Assembly: GCF_036010665.1 (NCBI RefSeq)
Contig: NZ_CP108581.1
Span: 6,071,501-6,135,500 of the forward strand
Source of the DNA: Microbispora sp. NBC_01189
GTDB lineage: Bacteria > Actinomycetota > Actinomycetes > Streptosporangiales > Streptosporangiaceae
Length of the DNA stretch: 64,000 nucleotides
Direction of reading: 5' to 3'
Shown: positions 18,468-27,159 of the stretch, one piece after another
How the letters are laid out: each line of letters begins with the position of its first letter
Position numbering within the stretch: position 1 is the stretch's first letter
Notes under the pieces: generated by a model
The model's input: the letters and a program-made list of their open reading frames with translations, nothing else
Databases searched by the model: none
Told to the model about the DNA's origin: nothing
Position numbers and translations under genes: made by a program

Positions 18468-19441
18468 GCACATCAGGAGCGGCCGTGCCCATCATCCAGG
18501 CCACCGGGCTGACCCGTACGTTCACCGTCGGCGGCAAGACCGTCGAGGCCGTCCGGGGCGTCGACTTCGAGGTCCGTCCCGGCGAGATCATCGGATTCCT
18601 CGGGCCGAACGGCGCCGGGAAGACCACCACCCTGCGCATCCTGACGACGATGCTGAAGCCCACCTCGGGCCGGGCGACCGTCGTCGGCGTCGACGTGGAC
18701 GCCGACCCCGCCGGTGTCCGCCGCCGCATCGGCTACGTGGCGCAGGCCGGCGGCACCGACGGCAACTGCCGGGTGGCCGAGGAACTGATCCTGCAGGCGC
18801 GGCTCTACGGGATCGGCAAGCAGGACGCGGTGCGCCGCGCCGCCGACCTGTGCGAGCGTCTCGACCTGACCGGCCTCGCGGACCGGCCGATCCGTACGCT
18901 GTCGGGCGGCCAGCGGCGGCGCACCGACATCGCCCTCGGGCTCGTCCACGAGCCGCCGCTGGTCTTCCTGGACGAGCCGTCCGTGGGCCTGGACCCGCAG
19001 AGCCGCAGCGACCTGTGGACGCACATCCGCCGCCTGCGCGACGAGCTCGGCACCACGGTCTTCCTGACCACGCACTACCTCGACGAGGCCGACACGCTGT
19101 GCGACCGGATCCTGGTGATGAACCACGGGCGGGTCATCGCGGAGGGCACCCCCGACGCCCTCAAACACCGGATCTCCGGCGACGTGGTCAGCCTGACCCT
19201 CGGCGGCGACGCCGACCGCGCGAAGGCGGTGCTCGCCGAGTGCCCCGGACTGGACGAGATCGCCGTCTCCGGGCAGACCGTACGGCTGACCGCGCGCGGC
19301 GGCGAGCAGGCGCTCGTCTGGCTGATGCGCACTGCGGACCAGGCCGACCTCGACCTGCGGTCCGTCAACATCGCCCGGCCGACGCTGGACGACGTCTTCC
19401 TCGCCCTGACCGGATCCTCGCTGAACGAGAAGCACTCGTGA
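18464..19441 (+). CDS. DrrA-type ABC transporter ATP-binding protein
   Basis: 325 residues. Walker A GPNGAGKTT, signature LSGGQ, Walker B LVFLDEPSVGLD and switch His in TTHYLDEAD are all present. The C-terminal ~90 residues with TLDDVFLALTG are typical of the DrrA antibiotic-export subfamily. GTG start inside the end of the AcpS-type gene. Together with the permease that follows 39 bp later it probably exports the cluster's product and gives self-resistance. Confidence 0.93.
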   Translation: MSTSGAAVPIIQATGLTRTFTVGGKTVEAVRGVDFEVRPGEIIGFLGPNGAGKTTTLRILTTMLKPTSGRATVVGVDVDADPAGVRRRIGYVAQAGGTDGNCRVAEELILQARLYGIGKQDAVRRAADLCERLDLTGLADRPIRTLSGGQRRRTDIALGLVHEPPLVFLDEPSVGLDPQSRSDLWTHIRRLRDELGTTVFLTTHYLDEADTLCDRILVMNHGRVIAEGTPDALKHRISGDVVSLTLGGDADRAKAVLAECPGLDEIAVSGQTVRLTARGGEQALVWLMRTADQADLDLRSVNIARPTLDDVFLALTGSSLNEKHS

Positions 19442-19480
19442 TCCCGGCGCGGCGGCGGCCCCGACCCTAGAGGAGCGTGC

Positions 19481-20248
19481 ATGTCCCTCATATCCGAGAG
19501 TTCGCTGATCTTCGTCCGGCAGATGCGGCTGTCGCTGCGCTCCCCGGCGTGGCCGATCATCGGCCTGTTCCAGCCGGCGCTCTATCTGGCCTTCCTCGGC
19601 CCGCTGCTGGTCAGCGTGGCCGGGGCGGGGGTCGACGGCCTGCCGGCCGGGGCGGCATGGCGGTTCTTCGTGCCCGGCCTGCTGATCCAGCTCGGCCTGT
19701 TCGGCCCCCTGTTCGCCGGTCTGTCCATCATCGCCGACCTGCGCTCGGGGGTCTTCGAGCGGATGCGGGTCACTCCGGTGAGCCGTTTCGCCCTGCTCGC
19801 CGGCCGGGTCATGCGGGACACCGTGGTCCTGCTCGTCCAGACGGTGGTCCTGCTCACCGTGGCGTACGCCTTCGGCCTGCGCGCGCCGCTGGTCGGCCTC
19901 CTCCTGATGTTCCTCTTCGTCGCGGCCATCGCGGTCGGGCTGTCCGCCCTGTCGCACGGGCTCGGCCTGCTCGTGCGCAGCGAGGAGTCGTTCACGCCCC
20001 TGCTGAACGTGGCGGCCATCCCGTTGCTGCTCCTCTCCGGGATCCTGCTCCCGATGACCCTCGCGCCCCAGTGGCTCGACGTCATCTCCCGGCTCACGCC
20101 GTTCCGTTACATCGTGGACGGCATGCGCACCGCCCTGTACGGCGACTACACCGGTTCGGTCATGGTGACGGGCGCCGCGGTCGCGGTCGTCACCGCCGTG
20201 GTCTGCCTGGTGCTCGGCGCCCGCCTCTTCTCCCGGAGGCACGCGTGA
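19481..20248 (+). CDS. ABC-2 type permease, DrrB-like
   Basis: 255 residues with about six hydrophobic spans and the FERMRVTPVSR cytoplasmic loop typical of DrrB/ABC-2 permeases. It partners the upstream ATPase as an exporter. AGGAG precedes the ATG by a short spacer. It ends 19 bp before the convergent end of the regulator gene, leaving no room for a separate terminator. Confidence 0.93.
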   Translation: MSLISESSLIFVRQMRLSLRSPAWPIIGLFQPALYLAFLGPLLVSVAGAGVDGLPAGAAWRFFVPGLLIQLGLFGPLFAGLSIIADLRSGVFERMRVTPVSRFALLAGRVMRDTVVLLVQTVVLLTVAYAFGLRAPLVGLLLMFLFVAAIAVGLSALSHGLGLLVRSEESFTPLLNVAAIPLLLLSGILLPMTLAPQWLDVISRLTPFRYIVDGMRTALYGDYTGSVMVTGAAVAVVTAVVCLVLGARLFSRRHA

Positions 20249-20267
20249 CGCCCTCCTCAGGCGGCCG

Positions 20268-22502
20268 TCACGGCAGCGCGTCCCCGCGTCGGTCGCCCAG
20301 CAGTTCCCGCAACCGGCCGACGCGCGGGTCGTCCGACTCCTCGCAGATCGTGAGCGCCTCGCGGAGCGCCACCCGGGCGGGGGCCTCCGCGCGGACGTCG
20401 CGGTAGACCTCGCCGAGGTGGAGCAGCGTGGTCGCCGCGCCGTGCCGGTCGTCCAGCTCACGCCGCACTCGGAGCGCGGCGCGCAGGAGATCGACGGCCC
20501 GGTCTCCGCATCGGAGGGTCTGGTAGGCCACGCCCATGGTGTCGAGCACGCGCGCCTCGCCGTTCCGGTCGCCGAGCTTGGTGAACACGGCGAGCGCGTC
20601 GGAGAGGAACCGGAGGGCCTGGTCGATCTGACCCGTCCACAGATAGGTCTCGCCGATGCGGCCGAGCGCGGCGGCGGTCTCTCGCGTGCCGCCGATCTCA
20701 CGGCTCAGCGCGAGGGCCTCGCGCAGCCGGGCGAGCGCCGTCTCCGTACGGCCCAGCGTGCGGGAGATGTCGCCGAGATCGTTGAGGCAGGCGCACTCGG
20801 CCGCCCGGTCGCCCAGGCGGCGCCAGATCACGAGCGCCCGCTCGCAGCATTCCAGCGCCTCGTCGAGACTGCCCAGGTCACAGTGGACCGCGGCGAGGCC
20901 GTCCAGCATCCAGGCCTCACCCGCCTCGTCCTTGCCGTCCCGCGCGGCGGTCAGGCCGGCCTGGTACGCCGAGACCCATTCGGCCCACGGCTTGCGCAGG
21001 ACGAAGTAACTCCCCCCGGCGTCGGCCAGCCGCCAGGCGAGGGCGCTGTGGCCGGCCTCGGCGGCGTGCCGTACGACGGCGGCCAGATTGGCGCGCTCGG
21101 CGTCGAACCAGTCGAGCGCCTCGGCATAGCCGGCGAACGTGACCGTCCGCCCGTCGGGCGGGTCGGACCGCGCGCGGCGACGCAGCGGATCGATCCGGCG
21201 ACCGGCGGCGTCGGCGGCGTGCAGATACCAGCCGAGCAGCCGGCGTACGGCCGCGGACCGGTCCTCCGCGGGCTCGTCGGCCTCGGCGCACTCGGCGGCG
21301 TACAGCCGGACCAGGTCGTGGAAGCGGTACCGCCCGGAGGAGACCTCCTCCAGCAGGTGGACGGCGGCCAGCGCCTCCAGCAGGCGCCGTGCCTGGGAAC
21401 AGCCGGTCCCGGCCAGCGCGGCGGCGGCCGGCACGCCGAGATCGGCGCCGCGGTGCAGGCCGAGCAGCCGGAACATGCGGGCGGCGTCCGGCCGCAGCGC
21501 GCGGTAGGACCAGGAGAACACCGAGCGGACCGTGGTCGCCTCGTCCTCGGTGGTGGCCAGCAGGTTCAACCGCTCGCGGGTGACGGCCAGCTCGGTGGCG
21601 AGGGCCGCCAGCCGGACCGACGGCCGTGCCTGCGCCCGTTCGGCCGCGATGCGCAGCGCCAGCGGAAGATAACCACACCTCCTGGCGATCTCCGCCGCGG
21701 CCTCGGGCTCCTCCGCGACGCGCCGCCCGCCGATGGCCTGCCCGAGCTGGGTCAGCGCCTCGTACTCCGGCAGCGGCGCGAGCACGACGCGCGCGGCGCC
21801 GTCCCTGGCGACCAGGCCGGACAACCGGCTGCGGCTGGTCACCACCAGCCGGCACCCGGCCGAGCCCGGGATCAGCGGGCGCACCTGGTCGGACGTCGCC
21901 GCGTTGTCGACGACGATCAGGACGCGCCTGCCGTCCAGCAGGGTGCGCAGCCGGGCCGCGCGCGGCTCCAGCCCGGCCGGGACGGACGCGGGGGAGCAGC
22001 CGAGGTCGCGGAGGAACCGGGCGAGCACCTCGGCGGGGTCGGCGGGAGCGCCGGTCGGATCGAAGCCGCGCAGATCCGCGAACAGGCACCCGTCGGGAAA
22101 CCGGCGGGCGGCGCGGTGGGACCAGTAGAGCGCCGTCGCCGTCTTGCCCACACCAGCCGGGCCGGAGACGACCACCGTCTGATGACTCCGCCGGGCGTCG
22201 TCGAGGCCGGCCAGCGCGGCCGCGCGGCCGGCGAAGGCGCGGGGAGCGGCCGGAAGCTGCGCCGGCCGCCGGAACGCATCCTGGTGCCGGCGTCGCGCCG
22301 GCACCAGCCCGGCGAGGGCCCCCTCGGCGCGGAGCACCTCGTCACACCGCCTGGCCACCAGCGGCGTCGGCGGCCGTTCGCCCGTCTCGATCCTGCTCAG
22401 ATAGCCCTTGCTGTAGTGGGTCAGCGCCGAGAGCGACGCCAGTGACAGGCCACGTTCCCTGCGTAGATCCCGGAGTACGACTCCGAACGACGCGTTCTCC
22501 AT
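20268..22502 (-). CDS. XRE-STAND-TPR transcriptional regulator (probable cluster regulator)
   Basis: About 744 residues from MENASFG; an in-frame start at 22598 adds 32 residues that do not look conserved. Domains: XRE helix-turn-helix (about 5-60, with SLASLSALTHYSKGYLSRIE), an NB-ARC-like ATPase with Walker A GPAGVGKTA and Walker B VLIVVDNA, an RCGYLPLAL motif typical of AfsR-type STAND proteins, and C-terminal TPRs (about 510-740). There is no BTAD/SARP domain; DNA binding comes from the XRE head. It is the only regulator next to the biosynthetic operons and probably binds sites such as the inverted repeat at 11363-11429 (inference). Confidence 0.88.
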   Translation of the reverse strand: MENASFGVVLRDLRRERGLSLASLSALTHYSKGYLSRIETGERPPTPLVARRCDEVLRAEGALAGLVPARRRHQDAFRRPAQLPAAPRAFAGRAAALAGLDDARRSHQTVVVSGPAGVGKTATALYWSHRAARRFPDGCLFADLRGFDPTGAPADPAEVLARFLRDLGCSPASVPAGLEPRAARLRTLLDGRRVLIVVDNAATSDQVRPLIPGSAGCRLVVTSRSRLSGLVARDGAARVVLAPLPEYEALTQLGQAIGGRRVAEEPEAAAEIARRCGYLPLALRIAAERAQARPSVRLAALATELAVTRERLNLLATTEDEATTVRSVFSWSYRALRPDAARMFRLLGLHRGADLGVPAAAALAGTGCSQARRLLEALAAVHLLEEVSSGRYRFHDLVRLYAAECAEADEPAEDRSAAVRRLLGWYLHAADAAGRRIDPLRRRARSDPPDGRTVTFAGYAEALDWFDAERANLAAVVRHAAEAGHSALAWRLADAGGSYFVLRKPWAEWVSAYQAGLTAARDGKDEAGEAWMLDGLAAVHCDLGSLDEALECCERALVIWRRLGDRAAECACLNDLGDISRTLGRTETALARLREALALSREIGGTRETAAALGRIGETYLWTGQIDQALRFLSDALAVFTKLGDRNGEARVLDTMGVAYQTLRCGDRAVDLLRAALRVRRELDDRHGAATTLLHLGEVYRDVRAEAPARVALREALTICEESDDPRVGRLRELLGDRRGDALP

Positions 22503-22843
22503 CGAAACCCCAGATGCGGCGAACTCGGACCGCCGTGACGGGCGGTGTCTCCGGGACGTCGCCCCCTCTGGACCCCCTCTCGGCACACCTCGTTCCAAGC
22601 GATCAGGTGGCCCTCTGCCGCGCCCAGCCGGTGTACGAGAAGGCCATCCCGCGATCTATCGACTATTCAAGCACTAATTGCCTTAATTGCCATATAGGTA
22701 TCGTTTGCGCCATTTTCGGACTGATACGTTCCCGGTTTTCGGCTCTGTCATAGATTCGGATTGTCCCGCCGAACCACCATGCGTTCTCCACGGCGGTGAG
22801 CTCTGGCGGCTGCTTCGGCCGGTCCGCTTCCCGGGGGATCGTT
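22503..22843. other. Intergenic region upstream of the STAND regulator, A/T-rich core
   Basis: No convincing gene. The segment 22665-22705 is markedly A/T-rich for this genome and contains a direct repeat, CTAATTGCC then TTAATTGCC, spaced 9 bp, followed by ATATAGG. It probably holds the promoter of the leftward regulator. Short frames of about 60 codons on both strands here lack ribosome sites and recognisable features. It is also the junction between the biosynthetic cluster and the lower-GC island. Confidence 0.4.
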
Positions 22844-23497
22844 TCAGGGGGCTGGTCGGCTGTGCTCCCACGCGGTCGTGAAGAGAAGAAGCGCGTAGTC
22901 GTACATCAGGCCGGGCCGACGCGCCAGTACGCAGGGGGAGTCCCGGCCGTGTTCCGACTGGCGATACATGGTGAGGTACGCGACGTTGTCGGTGACGATG
23001 ACACGGTGCAGGTTGGGCAGGTCGTAGAACCGCAGTGAGACACGTTCGCGGTGACTGGCCACTTCGGCGAGGTAGGCGGCGTTGATGCGTACTTGCTCGG
23101 CGAGCATCCCGGGAGAGAAGCCGAGGTCTACCCGCCGCATCTCGGCTTCCCTCCGGGAGAGCCAGGAGTCGGGGCCGAGGTCGGGGTCGGGTAGGAGGAC
23201 CTGGACGTTATCGAGGCGGTCGCCTGCGGTCTGCCACAGGGCGGCGAATCCATCTCGCGTCAACTCGTTGCCACGTCCAGCCAGGACATGTACCCATCGA
23301 GCGCGGGTCAACTCGGCTGCCAGGACCTGGGAAGCCTGTCGTTGGTGGGGAAAGACGTGGTGGACTCCCAGGCCCGTCAGCCGGGAAAGGAGCGCCACCG
23401 GCCACTGGCGGGAGCGTACGGAAAGAAGCCACCCGCCGACGACAGTGATCGCGGTCGCGAGAAGAGAACTGACCACGCCGAGCATGAACGCATCCAC
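22844..23497 (-). CDS. Single-TM protein with a soluble, possibly PLD-like sensor domain; third gene of the nucleosidase operon
   Basis: 217 residues. A hydrophobic helix near the N-terminus (LGVVSSLLATAITVVGGWLL, about 6-25) is followed by about 190 soluble residues containing LAGRGNELTRDGFAALW, a VQVLLPDPD strand and a C-terminal YDLPNLHRVIVTDNVAYLTMY segment. The latter recalls the phospholipase D-like/DUF5919-type fold, but no HxKxxxxD motif is present, so it may bind rather than cleave. GTG start with AAGGAGA upstream. It lies 45 bp behind the nucleosidase gene on the same strand. Function is unknown; membrane tethering of a sensor or effector in the same module is the simplest reading. 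Confidence 0.6.
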   Translation of the reverse strand: MDAFMLGVVSSLLATAITVVGGWLLSVRSRQWPVALLSRLTGLGVHHVFPHQRQASQVLAAELTRARWVHVLAGRGNELTRDGFAALWQTAGDRLDNVQVLLPDPDLGPDSWLSRREAEMRRVDLGFSPGMLAEQVRINAAYLAEVASHRERVSLRFYDLPNLHRVIVTDNVAYLTMYRQSEHGRDSPCVLARRPGLMYDYALLLFTTAWEHSRPAP

Positions 23498-23542
23498 GTT
23501 CGTTCGTCTCCTTGCTCATCCGCTGAGAGAGGGGTGCGAGGG

Positions 23543-24433
23543 TCAGGTTCCCTGGACCACCAGATAGGGAAGAAGGCTCTGCAGGACCAGCGCCGCATGG
23601 TATGCGGCGAGACCCTGTTTGGTGTCATCCTTCCGCTGACTGGCATCGTCGGAAATGCCACGCACAACGGCCCAGCCATCGACGACATCGGGACCATGTT
23701 GTTCGAAAAAGGCCTGCATGAGGCCACCGGCCTCCATGTCCACGGCGAGAATCTTGTCGTTGAACGCCTTCAGGTATCTGGTGATCTCTGATGCCGCGTC
23801 GGCGATCACCGCGTCACCTGAGCCGATAGGCCCGGTGTGCACAAGGTAGTCATGATTGGTGCCGTCCTTGTCGGCGCTCATAAAATGAGCCGGCTCGCCG
23901 TGGAAGGTGAAGTAGGAGTTGACTGCGTGACCGATCGCGGCTGGGGCGTTCTTCTCCTCTCCTCTGCGCCGCCGCCCGTCGGGAGTTTCCTTGCGCAGGT
24001 CGTAGTAGACGACCCGGGTGGCCACCACGACGTCGCCGATCGAGAGATTGGGGTCGATGCCACCGGCTATTCCGGTCAGTACGACAACCGCGGGGTTGTA
24101 GTGCCGCCGGAGGTGGTCGAAGGCCACGATGGCCGACCGCTGTCCCTGCTCTAGCGCCTGAATAGCGGCGACGCGGACGGCACTGCCTCGGATCTCCGCT
24201 TCTCCTTCCCAGAAGCGGAGCCAACCTGCTGGCGCCTCGTGCAGGCCCAACACCTCTTGGACGGCGGCGGCCTCGTTTCCCTTGACGGTGATGACGCCCA
24301 CGTCAGCGCGCCTGGCCTGTTCCGCGCCCTTCTCGCGGTCCGCCGACAGGGTGACGCGCGCCCCGCGGCCTATCGCAGATTGGCTGATCTGGGTTGTTCC
24401 TCCGTAGTTCACGACGCCGCTGTTCTCGCGCAT
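23543..24433 (-). CDS. MTAN/PNP-superfamily nucleosidase with N-terminal shared peptide motif
   Basis: 296 residues. Residues about 32-296 form a nucleoside phosphorylase/MTA-SAH nucleosidase domain: VITVKGNE strand, TGIAGGIDPNLSIGDVVVAT (about 120), VDMEAGG (about 228, ribose-binding Glu) and RGISDDA (about 258, catalytic Asp). The active site therefore looks complete. The first ~30 residues carry GVVNYGGTTQISQSAIGRGA, almost the same pattern as the C-terminus of the preceding gene's product. ATG at 24433 has GGAGG six bases upstream and overlaps the preceding stop (TGATG). Housekeeping MTANs lack such an N-terminal peptide and are not normally coded with membrane proteins, so an effector or signalling role is more likely than salvage (inference). 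Confidence 0.85.
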   Translation of the reverse strand: MRENSGVVNYGGTTQISQSAIGRGARVTLSADREKGAEQARRADVGVITVKGNEAAAVQEVLGLHEAPAGWLRFWEGEAEIRGSAVRVAAIQALEQGQRSAIVAFDHLRRHYNPAVVVLTGIAGGIDPNLSIGDVVVATRVVYYDLRKETPDGRRRRGEEKNAPAAIGHAVNSYFTFHGEPAHFMSADKDGTNHDYLVHTGPIGSGDAVIADAASEITRYLKAFNDKILAVDMEAGGLMQAFFEQHGPDVVDGWAVVRGISDDASQRKDDTKQGLAAYHAALVLQSLLPYLVVQGT

Positions 24434-26217
24434 CACTGACCTCCGTCACTGGTCGAGGGTGGTTGGGAACCTCCGCCGGGGTCCTCGCGGGAGTCTGTCC
24501 GGACCTGGGAGTTGGTGCCGACGGCCGATTGGTTGATCTCGGTTCTGCCGCCCATGTTGAGCACGCCGGTGTTGATGATGCTCATTGCCTTCTTCCTGAA
24601 CGCCGAGGTGTCGATCCCCTTGTCGCCGAGAAAGTCTTCGACTGCCGTGAGCAGGCGCTGTTCGATGAGCTTCACGTGGTCATGGATGATTACCTTGTCC
24701 AGTTGGGCGTACTTCCACGGAGTGGACTTGAGTTCCCGGACACTGAGTTGAGCCCCGATCGCCATTCCTCGCCGGGGCTTGAGCATGCGGTTCTTGCGGG
24801 CGCGTACGGCCTGCGTCAGTAACAGAGGGGCCTCGGCCAGGCGCCAGGTCCCGGCGACCTCAGCGGGCAGGTCGCAGAACCTGCGCCAGGCGGAGCGCAC
24901 TACGGCGACCACATCGGTCTCGGCGTACCCGTCGAGCCGGTGATACTCGGTCGGGGTGCGGGTCAGTGCGCAGGCGGCGAAGTCGAGGCTGAGCGCCCGG
25001 CCTTTGACGGTCACTCGGAGGAAGACCGTAGTCACCAGTTCGCCGGTGGCACCGGCGCCGATTTCGAGGAAATGATGAACGTCGCCGTAGGGGTCGTCAA
25101 TGATTTCGTTGATGTGGCGGCTGCTCGGGCGTTCAAGTAGCCATTCCGGGCGTGACTGCACGTCGGCCTCGGCGACGTACAGCCGGTCGTTCATGAAGAA
25201 GCCGCGCAGTCCTTTCGGGTCATGGTCGTCGCTGAGTGGCCGCATCTCCTTCCGGAGGTGCTCGACAAGTTGGTGTGCGGAAGGAGGCTTTGGGGGCTCC
25301 CGCTCCCGCATCGGTTTGTGCTTGTCGGTCTCCGATCCCGGCCTGAGAAGCTGGACGGTGAGCGGGGGGAGCCATCGATGGACGAGTTCGCCGCTGCCGA
25401 CGAACGGACTCTCGCCTTCGTCGATCAAATCGAACTCGGGCAGTTTTGTGGCGGAGGAGTCCTGATCGCTGCCTTCTTCAGGAGGCGAAGGCCTGCGGTA
25501 AACGACATATGGGTGATCTTGCTGGTCGTAGATCGCCTGCTGTCGACGGCTGAGGCGCCGAGGTCGCAACTTGCATACGTCTCGTACCTTGGACACATGG
25601 TTGAGGCACAACTGCTCAGCCATTCCCCTGCCGCCCACGATGAGGACGATCGGCAGGGCGAGTAGCGCGGCTGCTGCAACAAGATCGCCAAGCGGAGTGC
25701 GGGAGATCCCGGCTACCAGGGGTGGCGTCAGGGCGAGCACGACACAGCTGAATCCGTTGAGCCGGAGAAGCCGCGTCTGCTGACGTAACTCGTCCAGGTC
25801 GCTTCTCCATCTCGTCCGCCGCAGCCACCTGTCCGCCGCCGCCTTCGCGTGCAGTGGGAGCACCGTCAACGCGTTCTTGGCCAGTGCGCGGCTTTGCTGC
25901 CACAGGGCCAGCCAGCAGATGACAGCGACAACGGCGGGCGGGTTGATGCGGAGGCCGATTGCGAGAGTCGTCAGTACGCCCGCGTGCTGCGCGGTCTCCA
26001 GGGTCCAGGCCCTCCAGGCCTGATGGAGGACTGAGACCAGATCGAAGCGATAGGAGGGAGCGATCATGCGTGTGCTGTCGTTGTAGACCTGGCGCAGAAG
26101 TACCCCACGGAAGTCGGAGTCGAAGTAGGCGCCGGCGCACAGATGCCTGGTGGCGAGGTGCTTCCTCGCCGTGTCGCCGTTCGCGGGTCGGCCAGGTGCC
26201 CCTTGTCCGCTGACCAT
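24433..26217 (-). CDS. Multi-TM protein of unknown function with C-terminal shared peptide motif; first gene of the nucleosidase operon
   Basis: 594 residues. Three likely membrane helices (about 80-106, 154-172, 177-196) follow an N-terminal ~75-residue cytosolic segment. The rest is a large soluble region with an acidic, Pro-rich linker (about 245-325) and a mixed alpha/beta part (about 330-545). Residues 551-572 read GVLNMGGRTEINQSAVGTNS..., matching the N-terminal motif of the nucleosidase coded next. GAGGAG lies 7 bp before the ATG. No catalytic motif was recognised. Codon use is visibly less GC-biased than in the PKS. Likely the membrane sensor or scaffold of the module (inference). Confidence 0.7.
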   Translation of the reverse strand: MVSGQGAPGRPANGDTARKHLATRHLCAGAYFDSDFRGVLLRQVYNDSTRMIAPSYRFDLVSVLHQAWRAWTLETAQHAGVLTTLAIGLRINPPAVVAVICWLALWQQSRALAKNALTVLPLHAKAAADRWLRRTRWRSDLDELRQQTRLLRLNGFSCVVLALTPPLVAGISRTPLGDLVAAAALLALPIVLIVGGRGMAEQLCLNHVSKVRDVCKLRPRRLSRRQQAIYDQQDHPYVVYRRPSPPEEGSDQDSSATKLPEFDLIDEGESPFVGSGELVHRWLPPLTVQLLRPGSETDKHKPMREREPPKPPSAHQLVEHLRKEMRPLSDDHDPKGLRGFFMNDRLYVAEADVQSRPEWLLERPSSRHINEIIDDPYGDVHHFLEIGAGATGELVTTVFLRVTVKGRALSLDFAACALTRTPTEYHRLDGYAETDVVAVVRSAWRRFCDLPAEVAGTWRLAEAPLLLTQAVRARKNRMLKPRRGMAIGAQLSVRELKSTPWKYAQLDKVIIHDHVKLIEQRLLTAVEDFLGDKGIDTSAFRKKAMSIINTGVLNMGGRTEINQSAVGTNSQVRTDSREDPGGGSQPPSTSDGGQ

Positions 26218-26239
26218 GGCACTCTCCTCGCCCTTGTTT

Positions 26240-26287
26240 AGGTCAATCGGACCTTAACTTGTCTTCTGGTTTTGGGTCAAGTTGACC
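26240..26287. promoter_or_regulatory. Paired palindromic operator candidates between nucleosidase operon and NrtR-like gene
   Basis: Two related palindromes lie in the 90-bp divergent gap: GGTCAA-G-TTGACC (26275-26287, perfect) and AGGTC-N5-GACCT (26240-26254, arms perfect). Their centres are about 34 bp apart, near three helical turns. The perfect copy also contains TTGACC on both strands, which can serve as a -35 box; for the leftward operon a TAAGGT-like -10 lies about 18 bp further (26251-26256). A dimeric repressor bound here would occlude both promoters. NrtR-family regulators bind palindromes near their own genes, so this gene's product is the obvious candidate. Confidence 0.65.
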
Positions 26288-26307
26288 TTTAGTGCTACGG
26301 TGAGTGA

Positions 26308-27030
26308 ATGACCGAAAGATCTGGTCGACGCCCGGCGGCTCAGGTCACTGTGACAGTGGACCTAGTGATCTTCACCGTCCGCCAGGAGCAGTTGCAGGTC
26401 CTCCTCGTCGAACGCGGGAACGAGCCCTACTTGGGGCACCTGGCGCTGCCGGGTGGATTTGTCCGTAGCGGTGAGACCTTGGATGACACGGCACTTCGCG
26501 AGTTGAGCGAGGAGACGGCACTCGACGGCCGGAAACTCCACCTGGAGCAGTTGCACACCTACAGTGCTCCATCGCGCGACCCTCGTGGCAGGGTCATCAC
26601 CGTGGCTTACCTGGCTCTCGGTCCGGATCTGCCGCTGCCTGTCGCGGGTACGGACGCTACCGCGGCTCATTGGGCACCCGTCTCAGCGGCACTCGACGGC
26701 GACACGTCGCTGGCCTTCGATCACACCGCGATCCTGCGGGACGGGCTCGAAAGAGCCAGGACGAAACTCGAACACACGACAGTCGCCGCGGCCTTCTGCC
26801 CTGAGCCGTTCACAGTCGGCGAGCTGCGTCGCATCTACGAGGCCGTATGGGGCTTCAAGCTCGACCCTAGCAATTTCCGCAGGAAGGTCACCCGGACGGA
26901 GGGTTTCCTCGAACCCACCGGCGAGCGGAGCATTCCGGATATCGGGCGTCCGGCAGCGCTCTATCGTCGTGGCCCGGCGGCCTTCCTGATTCCACCATTG
27001 CTCCGGACCGGGGAAGTCTCCCTCTCCTGA
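26308..27030 (+). CDS. NrtR-like NUDIX-winged helix transcriptional regulator
   Basis: 240 residues. N-terminal NUDIX domain with the box GFVRSGETLDDTALRELSEE (about 51-70), followed by T instead of the usual G. The C-terminal ~80 residues (FTVGELRRIYEAVWG..., FRRKVTR, RPAALYR) are the winged-helix DNA-binding part of NrtR proteins. NrtR regulators bind ADP-ribose and control NAD-related genes; a true NUDIX hydrolase would lack the C-terminal domain. It starts 90 bp from, and divergent to, the nucleosidase operon, with the palindromes in between, so it probably controls that operon and itself. Confidence 0.88.
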   Translation: MTERSGRRPAAQVTVTVDLVIFTVRQEQLQVLLVERGNEPYLGHLALPGGFVRSGETLDDTALRELSEETALDGRKLHLEQLHTYSAPSRDPRGRVITVAYLALGPDLPLPVAGTDATAAHWAPVSAALDGDTSLAFDHTAILRDGLERARTKLEHTTVAAAFCPEPFTVGELRRIYEAVWGFKLDPSNFRRKVTRTEGFLEPTGERSIPDIGRPAALYRRGPAAFLIPPLLRTGEVSLS

Positions 27031-27041
27031 CCACGGTGCTG

Positions 27042-27080
27042 GCACCCGGTCGTCGGCGAAGCCGGGCTTGGTGCGTAAAA
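27042..27080. terminator. Possible bidirectional terminator hairpin
   Basis: GCACC (27042-27046) can pair with GGTGC (27070-27074) and CCGG with CCGG inside, forming a bulged stem followed by GTAAAA. It lies in the 129-bp gap between two convergent genes, where a terminator is expected. The stem is imperfect and there is no U-tract on the plus strand, so this is weak. Confidence 0.3.
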
Positions 27081-27159
27081 GCCGTTCTCGTCATCCAGGT
27101 TCGTAGCACGGCCGGACCGGCGCCGGAGGCGCGGGCCCGGCCGCGGAAGGGGTCGCGCT

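Noticed and set aside
22683..22881. Two overlapping 60-codon frames on opposite strands
   Set aside because: No ribosome sites or conserved features; they cover the probable promoter of the STAND regulator.
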